In this document: positions 28,853 to 37,820 of the stretch, piece after piece
Numbering within the stretch: the stretch's first letter is position 1
Layout of the letters: the number at the start of each line of letters is the position of its first letter
Assembly (NCBI RefSeq): GCF_004152865.1
Contig: NZ_SEOO01000003.1
Coordinates: 124,001 to 188,000 of the forward strand
Reading direction: 5' to 3'
DNA length: 64,000 bases
From: Sphingobium cupriresistens
GTDB taxonomy: Bacteria; Pseudomonadota; Alphaproteobacteria; Sphingomonadales; Sphingomonadaceae
Notes under the pieces: generated by a model
What the model was told of the DNA's origin: nothing
Seen by the model: only the letters and a program-made list of their open reading frames with translations
Databases searched by the model: none
Program-made: the position numbers and the translations under genes

Positions 28853-29391
28853 GTCGGCGGGCGGCCGAGCGCCGGGACGGTCCGGGCCGCATCCTCCGGG
28901 GTGATGCCCGGCGGTGGCGCGGCCGCCACCTGATCTTCCCCGCGCATGATCCGGCCGGCCCGCTTGATCGCGCCGCGCAGCCGGGGGTAGATGCCGCAGC
29001 GGCAGATATTGGTGATCGCCCCGTCGATCTCTTCGTCGGACGGGTCGTTGGTCCGCCGCAGCAGCACCGACGCGGCCATGATCATGCCGGGGATGCAATA
29101 GCCGCATTGCGACACATTGTCGGCCGCGAACGCCTGTTGCAGCGGGTGGCCGCGATCGGGCGACAGCGCCTCGATCGTGGTGACGAAGCGGCCCTCGGTC
29201 TTGCCGATCGTCACCTGGCAGGATCGTACCGCCTCGCCATCGATATCCACGGTGCAGGCGCCGCAATCGCCGGTGCCGCAGCCATATTTGGCGCCAGTCA
29301 GGTTCGATGCATCGCGCAACGCCCAGAGCAGCGGCGTTTCGGGGTCCATGCGATATTGGACAGGCCGGTCGTTGACGGTGAAGCGGGTCAT
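28837..29391 (-). CDS. [2Fe-2S] small subunit of a molybdenum hydroxylase (isoquinoline 1-oxidoreductase type)
   Basis: 184 residues, two iron-sulfur domains. The plant-ferredoxin-like cluster is CGTGDCGACTVD plus a fourth Cys in VRSCQV; the second cluster uses QCGYCIPG and CRCGIYP. This is the alpha subunit of the xanthine-oxidase superfamily that passes electrons from a large Moco subunit. A Pro-rich C-terminal tail (PGITPEDAARTVPALG) extends beyond the core. The expected large subunit is not next to it: upstream is a DUF2721 gene overlapping by 4 bases, and downstream a convergent dioxygenase. The partner must be elsewhere or lost. Confidence 0.9.
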   Translation of the reverse strand: MTRFTVNDRPVQYRMDPETPLLWALRDASNLTGAKYGCGTGDCGACTVDIDGEAVRSCQVTIGKTEGRFVTTIEALSPDRGHPLQQAFAADNVSQCGYCIPGMIMAASVLLRRTNDPSDEEIDGAITNICRCGIYPRLRGAIKRAGRIMRGEDQVAAAPPPGITPEDAARTVPALGRPPTQPKR

Positions 29392-29879
29392 GGCAGCGCT
29401 TCGATCGCCGCATCCGCCTCTTCCGCTTTGTGATAGAGGACTTCGTTGCGGATATGGATGATCTGCGACGCGAGCCGGATTTCCTGGATGAAAGTGGCGA
29501 AACCGCCCGCCTGCAACAGCATCGCCAAGCTGAACAGGGCGGCGATCGGCGTGCCCAGATGCGCGTCGAACAGATTGCCCGCGAACAGCAGGATGACGAC
29601 CAGGCAGACCGCGCAGGCGGACGCGACCGACAGGAAGATGGCGCTGTTGACGACGCTCATCCGCCGGTCGAGCACGCGGATTTCCGCGACCATCCGGTCA
29701 TGTTCCTTGCCGCGCGAGGTCAGGATCGCGGCCTCCACCGAGCGCGCCCGATCAATGATGCGGGCGAGGCGACTGACGCAGACGTTCAGGAACGCGCCGA
29801 TGCCCGCCAGCAGGAAGACGGGTGCAAGCGCCAATTGGATGGTCTGGGCGACCTGACTGACCTGGGGCAGGGGGATCAT
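29388..29879 (-). CDS. DUF2721 family membrane protein
   Basis: 163 residues with three hydrophobic helices (about 10-32, 72-97 and 103-128) and a charged segment between the first two (SRLARIIDRARSVEAAI), the pattern of DUF2721. Its function is unknown. AGGTG lies 8 bases before the ATG. Its stop overlaps the start of the [2Fe-2S] subunit (ATGA), so they are co-translated although no known link joins the families. Confidence 0.85.
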   Translation of the reverse strand: MIPLPQVSQVAQTIQLALAPVFLLAGIGAFLNVCVSRLARIIDRARSVEAAILTSRGKEHDRMVAEIRVLDRRMSVVNSAIFLSVASACAVCLVVILLFAGNLFDAHLGTPIAALFSLAMLLQAGGFATFIQEIRLASQIIHIRNEVLYHKAEEADAAIEALP

Positions 29880-29975
29880 TGCGCGGCACCTCTCACGACG
29901 CAGCTATCCTTCATCGCGGAAGACGGGGCAAGAGCATGACGGAATGCCATTGCACGCCCTGTTTAGACGAAGCAG

Positions 29976-30040
29976 GTGTTCCCGCGACGGCGGGAACCCA
30001 GTCCTGTCGTCTGAACTGGATTCCCGCTTCGCGGGAACAC
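29976..30040. repeat. Nested palindromic repeat (REP-like)
   Basis: Two hairpins in opposite orientation: TTCCCGC-GAC-GGCGGGAA near 29979-29996 and TTCCCGC-TT-CGCGGGAA at 30021-30036. The outer ends also pair (GTGTTCCCGC at 29976 with GCGGGAACAC ending at 30040), as do ACCCAGT and ACTGGAT. The unit can fold as two hairpins or one long stem. It has the form of dispersed intergenic palindromes found across proteobacterial genomes and sits just downstream of the aminotransferase gene. Confidence 0.7.
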
Positions 30041-30054
30041 GCCGCGTCCTGCAA

Positions 30055-31266
30055 TCAGGCCACGCCCTTGGACGAGGGCGCATTGACGCCCATGGATTTC
30101 AGATATTGCTTGATGTTGCGCGCCGCCTGCCGCAGTCGCTGTTCATTCTCGACCATGGCGATGCGGACGAAGCCTTCGCCATCCTCGCCATAGCCAACGC
30201 CCGGAGCGACCGCGACCTTGGCATGGGTGAGCAACTGTTTGGAGAATTCCAGCGACCCCATCTCCTTCAAGGCCGGCGGCAACGGCGCCCAGCAGAACAT
30301 CGATGCGCGCGCAGGCGGAATGTCCCATCCGGCGCGGCCGAAGCTCTCCACCAGCACGTCGCGGCGCTTGTGATAGAGAAGGCGGTTCTTCTCGACGATG
30401 TCCTGCGGCCCGTTGAGCGCGGCGCAGGCGGCCGCCTGGATCGGCGTGAAGGCGCCATAGTCGAGATAGGATTTCACCCGCGTCATCGCCGCGATCAGTT
30501 TGCGGTTGCCCACGGCGAAACCCATGCGCCATCCGGCCATGCTGTAGGTCTTGGACAGCGAGGTGAATTCGATCGCGACATCCTTCGCGCCCGGCACCTG
30601 AAGGATGGAGGGCGTCGGATTGCCGTCATAATATAATTCGGAATAGGCCAGGTCGCTCAGCACCCAGACCTTATTCTCCTTCGCCCAGGCGACCAGCCGT
30701 TCGTAGAAGGCGAGGTCGACCGTCTCGGCCGTCGGGTTGGACGGATAGTTGACGACGAGGATCGACGGGCGCGGCACGGTGAAGGCCATGGCGCGGTCGA
30801 GCGCGCGGAAATAATTTTCGTCCGCGGTCGTTGGCACGGACCGGATCGTGGCGCCCGCCAGGATGAAGCCGAACATGTGGATCGGGTAGCTGGGATTGGG
30901 GGCCAGCACGACGTCGCCCGGCGCGGTGATCGCGGTGGCGAGGCTGGCCAGCCCTTCCTTCGACCCCATGGTCACGACGACTTCGGTTTCCGGGTCGACA
31001 TCGACGCCGAAGCGGCGGCCGTAATAATTGGCCTGCGCCTTGCGAAGGCCGGGAATGCCCTTCGACTGGGAATAGCCATGGGCGTCTGGCTTCTGCGCCA
31101 CCTCGATCAGCTTGGCGATGACGTGCGGCGGCGGCGGCAGGTCGGGATTGCCCATGCCCAGGTCGATAATATCCTCTCCCGCCGCACGGGCGGCCGCTCG
31201 CATCGCATTGACTTCGGCGATGACATAGGGCGGCAGGCGCTTCATGCGGTAAAATTCTTCGGACAT
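30055..31266 (-). CDS. alaC: Alanine transaminase, AlaC type (class I PLP aminotransferase)
   Basis: About 403 residues. The PLP-binding lysine is in SLSKTYSMAGWRMGF; NYPSNPTAETVD and DLAYSELYYDG are the other active-site blocks. The closest known relatives are AlaC-type pyruvate-glutamate transaminases, often misnamed LL-diaminopimelate aminotransferases. In sphingomonads this gene is often found near homoserine dehydrogenase and glpX; here those lie about 9 kb away. The start at 31266 (MSEEFYRMKRLPPYV) has AGGAAA upstream; a longer reading begins at 31329. It is divergent from phaC. Confidence 0.85.
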   Translation of the reverse strand: MSEEFYRMKRLPPYVIAEVNAMRAAARAAGEDIIDLGMGNPDLPPPPHVIAKLIEVAQKPDAHGYSQSKGIPGLRKAQANYYGRRFGVDVDPETEVVVTMGSKEGLASLATAITAPGDVVLAPNPSYPIHMFGFILAGATIRSVPTTADENYFRALDRAMAFTVPRPSILVVNYPSNPTAETVDLAFYERLVAWAKENKVWVLSDLAYSELYYDGNPTPSILQVPGAKDVAIEFTSLSKTYSMAGWRMGFAVGNRKLIAAMTRVKSYLDYGAFTPIQAAACAALNGPQDIVEKNRLLYHKRRDVLVESFGRAGWDIPPARASMFCWAPLPPALKEMGSLEFSKQLLTHAKVAVAPGVGYGEDGEGFVRIAMVENEQRLRQAARNIKQYLKSMGVNAPSSKGVA

Positions 31267-31403
31267 TATAGGGGCTTTCCTGAAAGCTCTCTGTAGGGAA
31301 TAGTGCGCAACGCGCCGCTGGCATGTCACAATCTGGCTATAACTCGCCCGATTGCGACGCGCCAGCGAAAGCGGCGCGACGCAATGATGCCAGGAGGAGC
31401 AAG

Positions 31404-33149
31404 GTGGCCATGGATAAAGCCGACGTCATGGAACCTCACCTGCCCACGCTCCAGCAGATGCAGCAATGGACCGAGGTGATCGGCCGCGCCCAGCAGTTGA
31501 TGCTGGAACAGGCGGCGGGCGCGACGGGCCGCGTGCTGCCCTTCGACCCGGAAACCGTGGCGCGCATCCAGACCAGCTTCGCGGATGAAGGGTTGGCGCT
31601 GTGGCAGCGTTTCCTCGATTCGGGCGGATTGCTGCGCGATCAGCCCGACCCGGCGCCGGCGGACAGCCCGGCGGCCGCCAAGGACCGACGCTTTGCCGAC
31701 CCGGCCTGGACGCAGCATCCCTTTTACGACCTGATCCGGCAAAGCTATCTGCTTGTGTCGGACTATCTGACCCGGCTGGCGGACGCGGTGGATGGCGTCG
31801 ATCCCAAGGCCAAGGCCAAGCTGCGTTTCGCCACCAGCGGGATGCTGGACGCGCTCTCGCCCGCCAATTTCCCGCTCACCAATCCGACCGTCGTGCAGAA
31901 GACGATCGAGAGCGGCGGCGAGAATCTGGTCAAGGGCCTCAAGCACATGCTGGCCGACATGGAAAAGGGGCAACTGACCCATACCGACGGCACGCAATTC
32001 GAGTTGGGGCGCAACATCGCCGCGACGCCAGGCAAGGTCATTCACGAAACCCCGCTCTACCAGCTGATCCATTATGCCCCTTCGACCGCGACGGTGCTGG
32101 AAACCCCGCTCATCATCTTCCCGCCCTGGATCAACCGTTTCTACATTCTCGACCTGTCGCCGGAAAAGAGTTTCGTCAAATGGGCGGTGGATCAGGGGAT
32201 CAGCGTGTTCCTGGTATCGTGGAAGTCGGCCGACGCCTCCATGAAGGATCTGGTCTGGGACGATTATATCCTTAAGGGCCAGGTCGATGCGATCGATACG
32301 GTGCGCAACCTGCTGAAGGTGAAGAGCGTCCACACCATCGGCTATTGCGTCGCGGGGACGACGCTGGCCGCGACGCTGGCGCTGCTGGCGGCGCGGGGGC
32401 AGGCGGACAAGGTGGCGAGCGCGACCTTCTTCACCGCGCAGGTGGATTTCAGCAAGGCCGGCGACCTGACCTTGTTCATCGACGACGAGCAAATGAAGCT
32501 GGTGGATCAGCTATCGTCGGGCGGATTTCTGGACGGGCGCTATATGGCCGTCACGTTCAACCTGCTGCGCGGGCGCGACTTGATCTGGAACTATGTCGTC
32601 AACAATTATCTGCTGGGCATGGATTATCCGCCCTTCGACCTGCTTTATTGGAATGGCGACACGACCAACCTGCCGGCGCGCTGGCACAAGGATTATCTGA
32701 CCCGGCTGTATCGCGACAATCTGCTGGTCGCGCCCGGCGCCATCAGCGTGGACGGTACGCCGATCGACCTCAAGACGATCCAGACCCCCGCTTATGTGCA
32801 GGCCGGACGGGAGGACCATATCGCCCCGCTGGAAAGCGTATGGAAGCTGACGGAAAATCTGTCCGGCCCGGTGCGGTTCCTGCTGGCGGGGTCTGGACAT
32901 ATCGCCGGGGTCATCAATCCGCCCGCAGCGAACAAATATCAATATTGGGTGGCGGACGAGGCGCAGCCGACGCTGGAGGATTTCCTGGCGATGGCGAAGG
33001 AAACCAAGGGAAGCTGGTGGCCGGATTGGCGCGCCTGGATCGAACGGGGTGATTCGCGCACGGTGCCGGCCAAGGGCGCGCGGCAGCCGGGGAAAGGCCG
33101 TCTCAAGGCGATCGAAGATGCGCCCGGACGCTACGTAAAGGCGCGCTAA
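31404..33149 (+). CDS. phaC: Class I poly(3-hydroxyalkanoate) synthase
   Basis: 581 residues from GTG at 31404, chosen because AGGAGG lies 6 bases upstream; ATG at 31410 is the alternative. It polymerises (R)-3-hydroxyacyl-CoA into storage polyester. The lipase-box-like motif GYCVAGTT carries the catalytic Cys315, PPWINRFYILDL and SWKSADASMKDLVWDDY are class I landmarks, and GSGHIAGVINPP holds the catalytic His. The C-terminus is basic (PGKGRLKAIEDAPGRYVKAR). No phaAB or phaR is adjacent; the phasin gene follows after 139 bases with its own operator. Confidence 0.95.
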   Translation: MAMDKADVMEPHLPTLQQMQQWTEVIGRAQQLMLEQAAGATGRVLPFDPETVARIQTSFADEGLALWQRFLDSGGLLRDQPDPAPADSPAAAKDRRFADPAWTQHPFYDLIRQSYLLVSDYLTRLADAVDGVDPKAKAKLRFATSGMLDALSPANFPLTNPTVVQKTIESGGENLVKGLKHMLADMEKGQLTHTDGTQFELGRNIAATPGKVIHETPLYQLIHYAPSTATVLETPLIIFPPWINRFYILDLSPEKSFVKWAVDQGISVFLVSWKSADASMKDLVWDDYILKGQVDAIDTVRNLLKVKSVHTIGYCVAGTTLAATLALLAARGQADKVASATFFTAQVDFSKAGDLTLFIDDEQMKLVDQLSSGGFLDGRYMAVTFNLLRGRDLIWNYVVNNYLLGMDYPPFDLLYWNGDTTNLPARWHKDYLTRLYRDNLLVAPGAISVDGTPIDLKTIQTPAYVQAGREDHIAPLESVWKLTENLSGPVRFLLAGSGHIAGVINPPAANKYQYWVADEAQPTLEDFLAMAKETKGSWWPDWRAWIERGDSRTVPAKGARQPGKGRLKAIEDAPGRYVKAR

Positions 33150-33163
33150 GTTCCATAATATAA

Positions 33164-33190
33164 GCTTTTCGGCCAATAGTGCCGAAAAGC
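33164..33190. terminator. Hairpin between phaC and phasin gene
   Basis: GCTTTTCGGC (33164-33173) and GCCGAAAAGC (33181-33190) form a perfect 10-bp stem with loop CAATAGT, 14 bases after the phaC stop. No T tract follows, so termination may be partial, which would let some transcripts continue into the phasin gene. Confidence 0.55.
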
Positions 33191-33214
33191 CGTCCAACCG
33201 TCCGTTTCAATTTT

Positions 33215-33273
33215 GTTGCGGTGCACAATAAGCCTTGCAAGGCGCTTTCAAAACCCTTATTGTGCACTGCAAC
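33215..33273. promoter_or_regulatory. Large inverted operator, probable PhaR site
   Basis: GTTGCGGTGCACAATAAG (33215-33232) faces CTTATTGTGCACTGCAAC (33256-33273), with 17 of 18 bases complementary, around a 23-base centre. Each arm contains TGC-rich near-palindromes (GCGGTGCAC; TGCACTGCA) like the TGC-rich PhaR targets of alphaproteobacteria. It ends 16 bases before the phasin start codon, so a bound repressor would block expression. Confidence 0.6.
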
Positions 33274-33288
33274 AAACGGAGGATGGTC

Positions 33289-34146
33289 ATGGCTGTTACC
33301 CCAAAGACCCCGAAGAGCAGCCCGCTTGCCAAGCCCGGTTCGTCGACCCTGTCGGCGAGCGAGGCGCTCAAGGCGGCGGAAGCGGCGATCGGTGGCGCGG
33401 CTGAAAAGAAGCCCGCGCCCAAAAAAGCGGTTTCGGCCGCGGTGAAGCCGATTGACACCAATCCGCAGAAAGAGCCCACGCCGACGCCTGCCCCCACGCC
33501 GACGCCGACGCCCGCTCCGACGCCTTCGTCAACTGCCGAGATCCCGACCGAACAGGTTGATCCCGTCGCGATCGCCGCCGCGTCGACGGCGGTGGACGCC
33601 GCGCCCGAACCCGAAATTACAGAGAGCCTGGCCAAGGCCGAAACCATTGCGACCCAGCCGCTGCCCGCAGAAGGAACCAAGATCATGAACGATGTCATCG
33701 AAACCGGTAAGAAGTTCGCCGAAGACACCAAAGCCAAGTTCGAAACGGCCTATGCCGACATGAACGAGAAGGCCAAGGCCAGCGTCGAGAAATCGACCAA
33801 GGCGATTGAAGAGCTGAGCGACATCGCCAAGGGCAATGTCGAAGCGCTGGTCGAGTCCGGCAAGATCGCCGCCAAGGCCATGGAGACCATGGGCCAGGAA
33901 GCCGTCGATTACAGCCGCAAGAATTTTGAAAAGGCGACCGCGTCGTTCAAGACCTTCTCGACCGTCAAGACGCCGACCGAATTCTTCCAGTTGCAGAGCC
34001 AGATGTTTTCGAGCAGCTTCGACGAGTTCACCAAGGAAGCCGCCAAGAGCAGCGAAGCGATGATGAAGCTGGCCGGTGACATCGCTCAGCCGCTGACCGC
34101 GCGCGTGACGCTGGTGACCGACAAGGTGAAGTCGCTGGCCGCCTGA
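33289..34146 (+). CDS. phaP: Phasin family protein with Pro/Ala-rich N-terminal region
   Basis: 285 residues. The last 150 (from about MNDVIETGKKFAEDTKAKFE) are a helical phasin_2-type domain that coats PHA granules; SRKNFEKATASFKTFSTVKTP is typical. Before it come an Ala/Lys-rich part and an unusual PTPAPTP-type repeat of about 20 residues, then Glu-rich acidic sequence. The start ATG at 33289 follows GGAGG by 6 bases; ATG at 33283 abuts that site and is unlikely. A terminator follows. Expression is probably controlled at the inverted operator directly upstream. Confidence 0.9.
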   Translation: MAVTPKTPKSSPLAKPGSSTLSASEALKAAEAAIGGAAEKKPAPKKAVSAAVKPIDTNPQKEPTPTPAPTPTPTPAPTPSSTAEIPTEQVDPVAIAAASTAVDAAPEPEITESLAKAETIATQPLPAEGTKIMNDVIETGKKFAEDTKAKFETAYADMNEKAKASVEKSTKAIEELSDIAKGNVEALVESGKIAAKAMETMGQEAVDYSRKNFEKATASFKTFSTVKTPTEFFQLQSQMFSSSFDEFTKEAAKSSEAMMKLAGDIAQPLTARVTLVTDKVKSLAA

Positions 34147-34171
34147 TCGGCCACGCTTTCCCTATCGTAGC

Positions 34172-34210
34172 AAAGGGGCGTCACTTCCATCACGGAAGCG
34201 GCGCCCCTTT
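34172..34210 (+). terminator. Terminator of phasin gene
   Basis: AAAGGGGCG (34172-34180) pairs with GCGCCCCTTT (34201-34210), with an inner stem CTTCC/GGAAG, 25 bases after the stop codon. Confidence 0.8.
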
Positions 34211-34298
34211 GCCATAACGCTGAAATATCGTCCTACCGGCCGGATGGGCTTTTCGGCCCCTTGCCATGGCGCGGCAAATCGCCATATCCTTGAGCATC

Positions 34299-34676
34299 AT
34301 GAACAGCCTTACCACATCCCATGCAGGCCCCGTTGCGATGGCCGGCCAGCATCCGGACGATCAGGGCGAGGGGCCAGGCGGTCCCAGCGTCGGAATCGCC
34401 ACCCGGACGCGCACCCGCACCAAAAAGCCTTCGCTCTACAAGGTGTTGCTGCTCAATGACGACTATACCCCGATGGAGTTCGTCGTGCATGTGCTGCAAA
34501 GCTTCTTCCGCATGGACATGGAGGAAGCGACGCGGGTGATGTTGCATGTCCACCAGCGGGGCGTCGGCGTATGCGGCATTTTCAGCTATGAGGTCGCCGA
34601 GACGAAGGTGAACCAGGTGATGGATTTCGCCCGGCAAAACCAGCATCCGTTGCAATGCACGCTGGAAAAGGCCTGA
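34299..34676 (+). CDS. clpS: ATP-dependent Clp protease adaptor
   Basis: About 125 residues. ClpS hands N-degron substrates to ClpAP. Conserved [17 protein letters not shown] and [21 protein letters not shown] cover the amino-acid-binding pocket and ClpA contact face. A flexible N-terminus rich in Gly/Thr/Arg precedes the domain, so the start is uncertain: 34299 is taken, 34266 and 34338 are possible. clpA, often next to clpS, is not here. Confidence 0.93.
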   Translation: MNSLTTSHAGPVAMAGQHPDDQGEGPGGPSVGIATRTRTRTKKPSLYKVLLLNDDYTPMEFVVHVLQSFFRMDMEEATRVMLHVHQRGVGVCGIFSYEVAETKVNQVMDFARQNQHPLQCTLEKA

Positions 34677-34759
34677 CCGGGGCCAAGCGTTAATCGGTTC
34701 TTGAGCGGGCATAGTTTTCGCGGTTCCCTCGCGCGCCTGCCCATCCTACACCGGCAGGC

Positions 34760-36265
34760 GTGAGCGACGCGCCAAGAGCCGACATCTATGACCTGGCCGT
34801 CATTGGCGGCGGGGTGAATGGCTGTGGCATCGCCCGCGACGCGGCCGGGCGCGGCGCGCGCGTGCTGTTGCTGGAACAGGGCGACCTTGCCAGCGGCACA
34901 TCGTCGGCATCCACCAAGCTGATCCATGGCGGCCTGCGCTATCTGGAGCATCGCGAGTTCGCTCTGGTGCGCGAATCGCTGGCCGAGCGCGAGCGGCTCT
35001 GGGCCATCGCGCCGCATATCATCCATCCGATGCGTTTCGTCCTGCCTTGGACCAAGGGGCTGCGGCCGCGCTGGATGCTGCGGCTGGGCCTGTTCCTCTA
35101 CGACCATATAGGCGGCCGTCGCGCTTTGCCCGCGACGCAGGCGATCGACCTGCGTCGCCATCCGGCGGGCGTGGCGTTGAAGGCCCGATTCGGGCCGGGC
35201 TATTGCTATTCCGACGGATGGGTCGACGACGCCCGGCTGGTCGTGCTCAATGCGCGCGATGCCGCTGATCGAGGCGTGGACGTGCGCACCCGGACGACCG
35301 TCATCCGCCTGGCGCGCGCCGATGGCCATTGGCGGATCGTGACGCGGTCGAAGCGCGGGGAAGAGACTGTCCACGCCCGCGCGGCGGTCAACGCCACCGG
35401 GCCGGCCGTGCTGGACCTGCTCCACCGCGCCGAACGGCCGACCGACCGGCATATGCGGCTGGTGCGCGGATCGCATATCGTCGTGCCGCGCCTGTTCGAT
35501 CACGGCTTCGCCTATTTCTTCCAACTGCCCGATGGCCGCATCTTCTTCGCCATCCCCTATGAACGCGACTTCACGCTGATCGGCACGACCGACCGCGATC
35601 ATGACGGCGGGCTGGACCATGTGGCCGCAAGCGCCGAGGAGATCGCCTATCTGTGCGAGGGCGCGAATCGCTATTTCGCGCGATCGATCGCGCCGGCCGA
35701 TGTCGTCTGGTCCTATGCCGGGGTGCGGCCGCTGGTCGATGACGGATCGGCGAGGCCCGAAGCGGCGACGCGCGGCTATCGCCTGGAACTGGACGGGGGG
35801 GCTGGCGCGCCAGCGCTGCTGAGCGTCTTCGGCGGCAAGATCACCACCTATCGTCATCTGGCGGCGGAGGCGGTCAATCTACTCAAGCCCCATCTGCCGA
35901 TGTTGCAGGGTGGCGACTGGACCGCCCATGCGCCCTTGCCCGGCGGCGACTTTCCCATGACCGGCCTTGCGGACCTGACCGCCGGTCTGGCGCGCGACTA
36001 TCCCTTTCTGGCGTCCGCCACGGTTGACCGGATCGCACGCGCCTACGGCACCCAGGCGCGGGTCTGGCTGGGGGCGGCCCGCAATGCATCGGCGCTGGGT
36101 TTGGACTTCGGCCATGGCTTCACGGAAGCGGAGGCGGCGCATATGGTGACCCGTGAATGGGCGCAGACCAGTGAGGACATGCTGTGGCGGCGCAGCAAGC
36201 TGGGGCTGCGGCTGGACCGGGCGCAGGTCGATCGGCTGGAGCGGTGGCTGGAGGAGAGGCTATGA
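34760..36265 (+). CDS. glpD: Aerobic glycerol-3-phosphate dehydrogenase
   Basis: 501 residues. An FAD-dependent enzyme at the inner membrane that oxidises glycerol 3-phosphate to dihydroxyacetone phosphate and passes electrons to quinone. FAD motif VIGGGVNGCGIARDAAGRG lies near the N-terminus; STKLIHGGLRYLEHREF and GTTDRDHDGG are family blocks. Translation starts at GTG 34760. The final TGA overlaps the ATG of glpK (ATGA), so the glycerol genes are coupled. No glpR or glpF is visible beside them. Confidence 0.96.
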   Translation: MSDAPRADIYDLAVIGGGVNGCGIARDAAGRGARVLLLEQGDLASGTSSASTKLIHGGLRYLEHREFALVRESLAERERLWAIAPHIIHPMRFVLPWTKGLRPRWMLRLGLFLYDHIGGRRALPATQAIDLRRHPAGVALKARFGPGYCYSDGWVDDARLVVLNARDAADRGVDVRTRTTVIRLARADGHWRIVTRSKRGEETVHARAAVNATGPAVLDLLHRAERPTDRHMRLVRGSHIVVPRLFDHGFAYFFQLPDGRIFFAIPYERDFTLIGTTDRDHDGGLDHVAASAEEIAYLCEGANRYFARSIAPADVVWSYAGVRPLVDDGSARPEAATRGYRLELDGGAGAPALLSVFGGKITTYRHLAAEAVNLLKPHLPMLQGGDWTAHAPLPGGDFPMTGLADLTAGLARDYPFLASATVDRIARAYGTQARVWLGAARNASALGLDFGHGFTEAEAAHMVTREWAQTSEDMLWRRSKLGLRLDRAQVDRLERWLEERL

Positions 36266-37746
36266 GCGAGCGGCTGTTGCTGGTGCTGGACGCGGGCACG
36301 ACATCGACCCGCGCCATGCTCTATGCCCCCGACGGCGCGCGGATTGCGACCGCGCAGGCGGACCTGACCCAATATTATCCGCAGCCCGGCTGGGTCGAGC
36401 ATGATGCGGCGGAAATCTGGACCCGCACGCTGGCCTGCGCCCGGCGGATGGTGGATCGGGCCGGTGGCGCGGACCGGGTCGCCGCGATCGGCATCGCGAA
36501 CCAGCGCGAAACGACGGTCGCCTGGAACCGGCGGACGGGCGATCCGATCGGCCGGGCGATCGTGTGGCAGGACCGGCGCACGGCCGATCACTGTGCGGCC
36601 TTGCGGGAAGCGGGTCATGAGCCGCTGGTCCAGCGGCGCACCGGCCTGGTCATCGACCCCTATTTCTCCGCGACCAAGATGCGCTGGATGATCGACCACC
36701 GCCCCGATGTCGCGGCGGCCGGGGACGGATTGGCGCTGGGCACGGTCGAAAGCTGGCTGGTGTGGAAGCTGACCGGCGGGCTGCATATCAGCGACGCCGG
36801 CAATGCCAGCCGGACGCAGTTGATGGCGCTTGACGGGGCGGGATGGGATAGGGATCTGTGCGCCCTGTTCGGCGTCCCGCAGGCGGCGTTGCCGGAGATC
36901 GTCGATAATGCGGGCGATTTCGGCGCGACCCTGCCGGAATGGCTGGGTGGGCCGATCCGGGTCTGCGGGCTGGCGGGGGACCAGCAGGCGGCGACCATCG
37001 GGCAAGGATGCCTGGCGCCGGGCGCGGTCAAGGCGACTTTGGGCACTGGCGCTTTCGTGCTGGCGCCGGTGGGGGAGGCGGCGCCGACGTCCGCCCAGCG
37101 GCTGCTGGGCACGATATTGTATCAGATAGCGGGGCGGCGCCACTATGCCTTGGAGGGATCGATCTTCGTCGCGGGCAGTCTGATCCAGTGGCTGCGCGAC
37201 CGGATCGGCCTGATCGCGGCGGCGGCCGATACCGATGCGATCGCCCGTTCCGTGCCCGACAATGGCGGCGTCTTCCTGCTGCCCGCTTTGTCCGGCCTGG
37301 GCGCGCCGCACTGGCGGCCGGAGGCGACCGGCATGATCGTCGGGCTGACCCATGGCGCCGGCCGGGCGCATATCGTCCGGGCAGCGCTCGAATCGATGGC
37401 GCATCAGCTGCATGACCTCGCTGCCGCCTTTGCCGCTGATGGCGCGCCCTGGCGGTCGCTGCGGATCGATGGCGGAATGAGCGCCAATGACTGGATCGCG
37501 CAGGACGTGGCCGACATGCTGGACCTGACCGTCGAACGGCCTGGCGATGTGGAGACGACGGCGCGGGGCGCGGCCATGCTGGCGGGGGTCGGGGCCGGCC
37601 TGTTCCCCTCGCTGGCCGCGGCGGCTGGCATGGCGGCGACAGGGATGCGATTCGCGCCCGTTCTCGCCGCGCCGGTACGGGCGCAAAGGCTGGCGGGGTG
37701 GCGCGCGTTATTGGCGCAGGCGGCGCAGGGAGCCGCTACGGATTAG
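36262..37746 (+). CDS. glpK: Glycerol kinase
   Basis: 494 residues, the usual length. It phosphorylates glycerol with ATP in the cytoplasm. LVLDAGTTSTRAMLY is the N-terminal phosphate loop of the FGGY family, followed by ANQRETTVAWNR, GTVESWLVWKLTGG and LGTGAFVL. GGAGG sits 10 bases before the ATG; the overlap with glpD sets the start. Together the pair routes glycerol into glycolysis/gluconeogenesis. Confidence 0.97.
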   Translation: MSERLLLVLDAGTTSTRAMLYAPDGARIATAQADLTQYYPQPGWVEHDAAEIWTRTLACARRMVDRAGGADRVAAIGIANQRETTVAWNRRTGDPIGRAIVWQDRRTADHCAALREAGHEPLVQRRTGLVIDPYFSATKMRWMIDHRPDVAAAGDGLALGTVESWLVWKLTGGLHISDAGNASRTQLMALDGAGWDRDLCALFGVPQAALPEIVDNAGDFGATLPEWLGGPIRVCGLAGDQQAATIGQGCLAPGAVKATLGTGAFVLAPVGEAAPTSAQRLLGTILYQIAGRRHYALEGSIFVAGSLIQWLRDRIGLIAAAADTDAIARSVPDNGGVFLLPALSGLGAPHWRPEATGMIVGLTHGAGRAHIVRAALESMAHQLHDLAAAFAADGAPWRSLRIDGGMSANDWIAQDVADMLDLTVERPGDVETTARGAAMLAGVGAGLFPSLAAAAGMAATGMRFAPVLAAPVRAQRLAGWRALLAQAAQGAATD

Positions 37747-37820
37747 CGGCTGTTTTCCTCCATGGCGACACGGCGATCGTGAGCAAATATTAACGATGAA
37801 CGCCTAGCATCGCCAGCGAC

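Noticed and set aside
29879..30193. Short open frame across the palindromic repeat
   Set aside because: It runs through the repeat and into the antisense of the aminotransferase gene, with no supporting motif.
31301..31312. Possible second PhaR site between alaC and phaC (AGTGCGCAACGC)
   Set aside because: Resembles only part of one arm of the phasin operator and is not palindromic; too weak to annotate.
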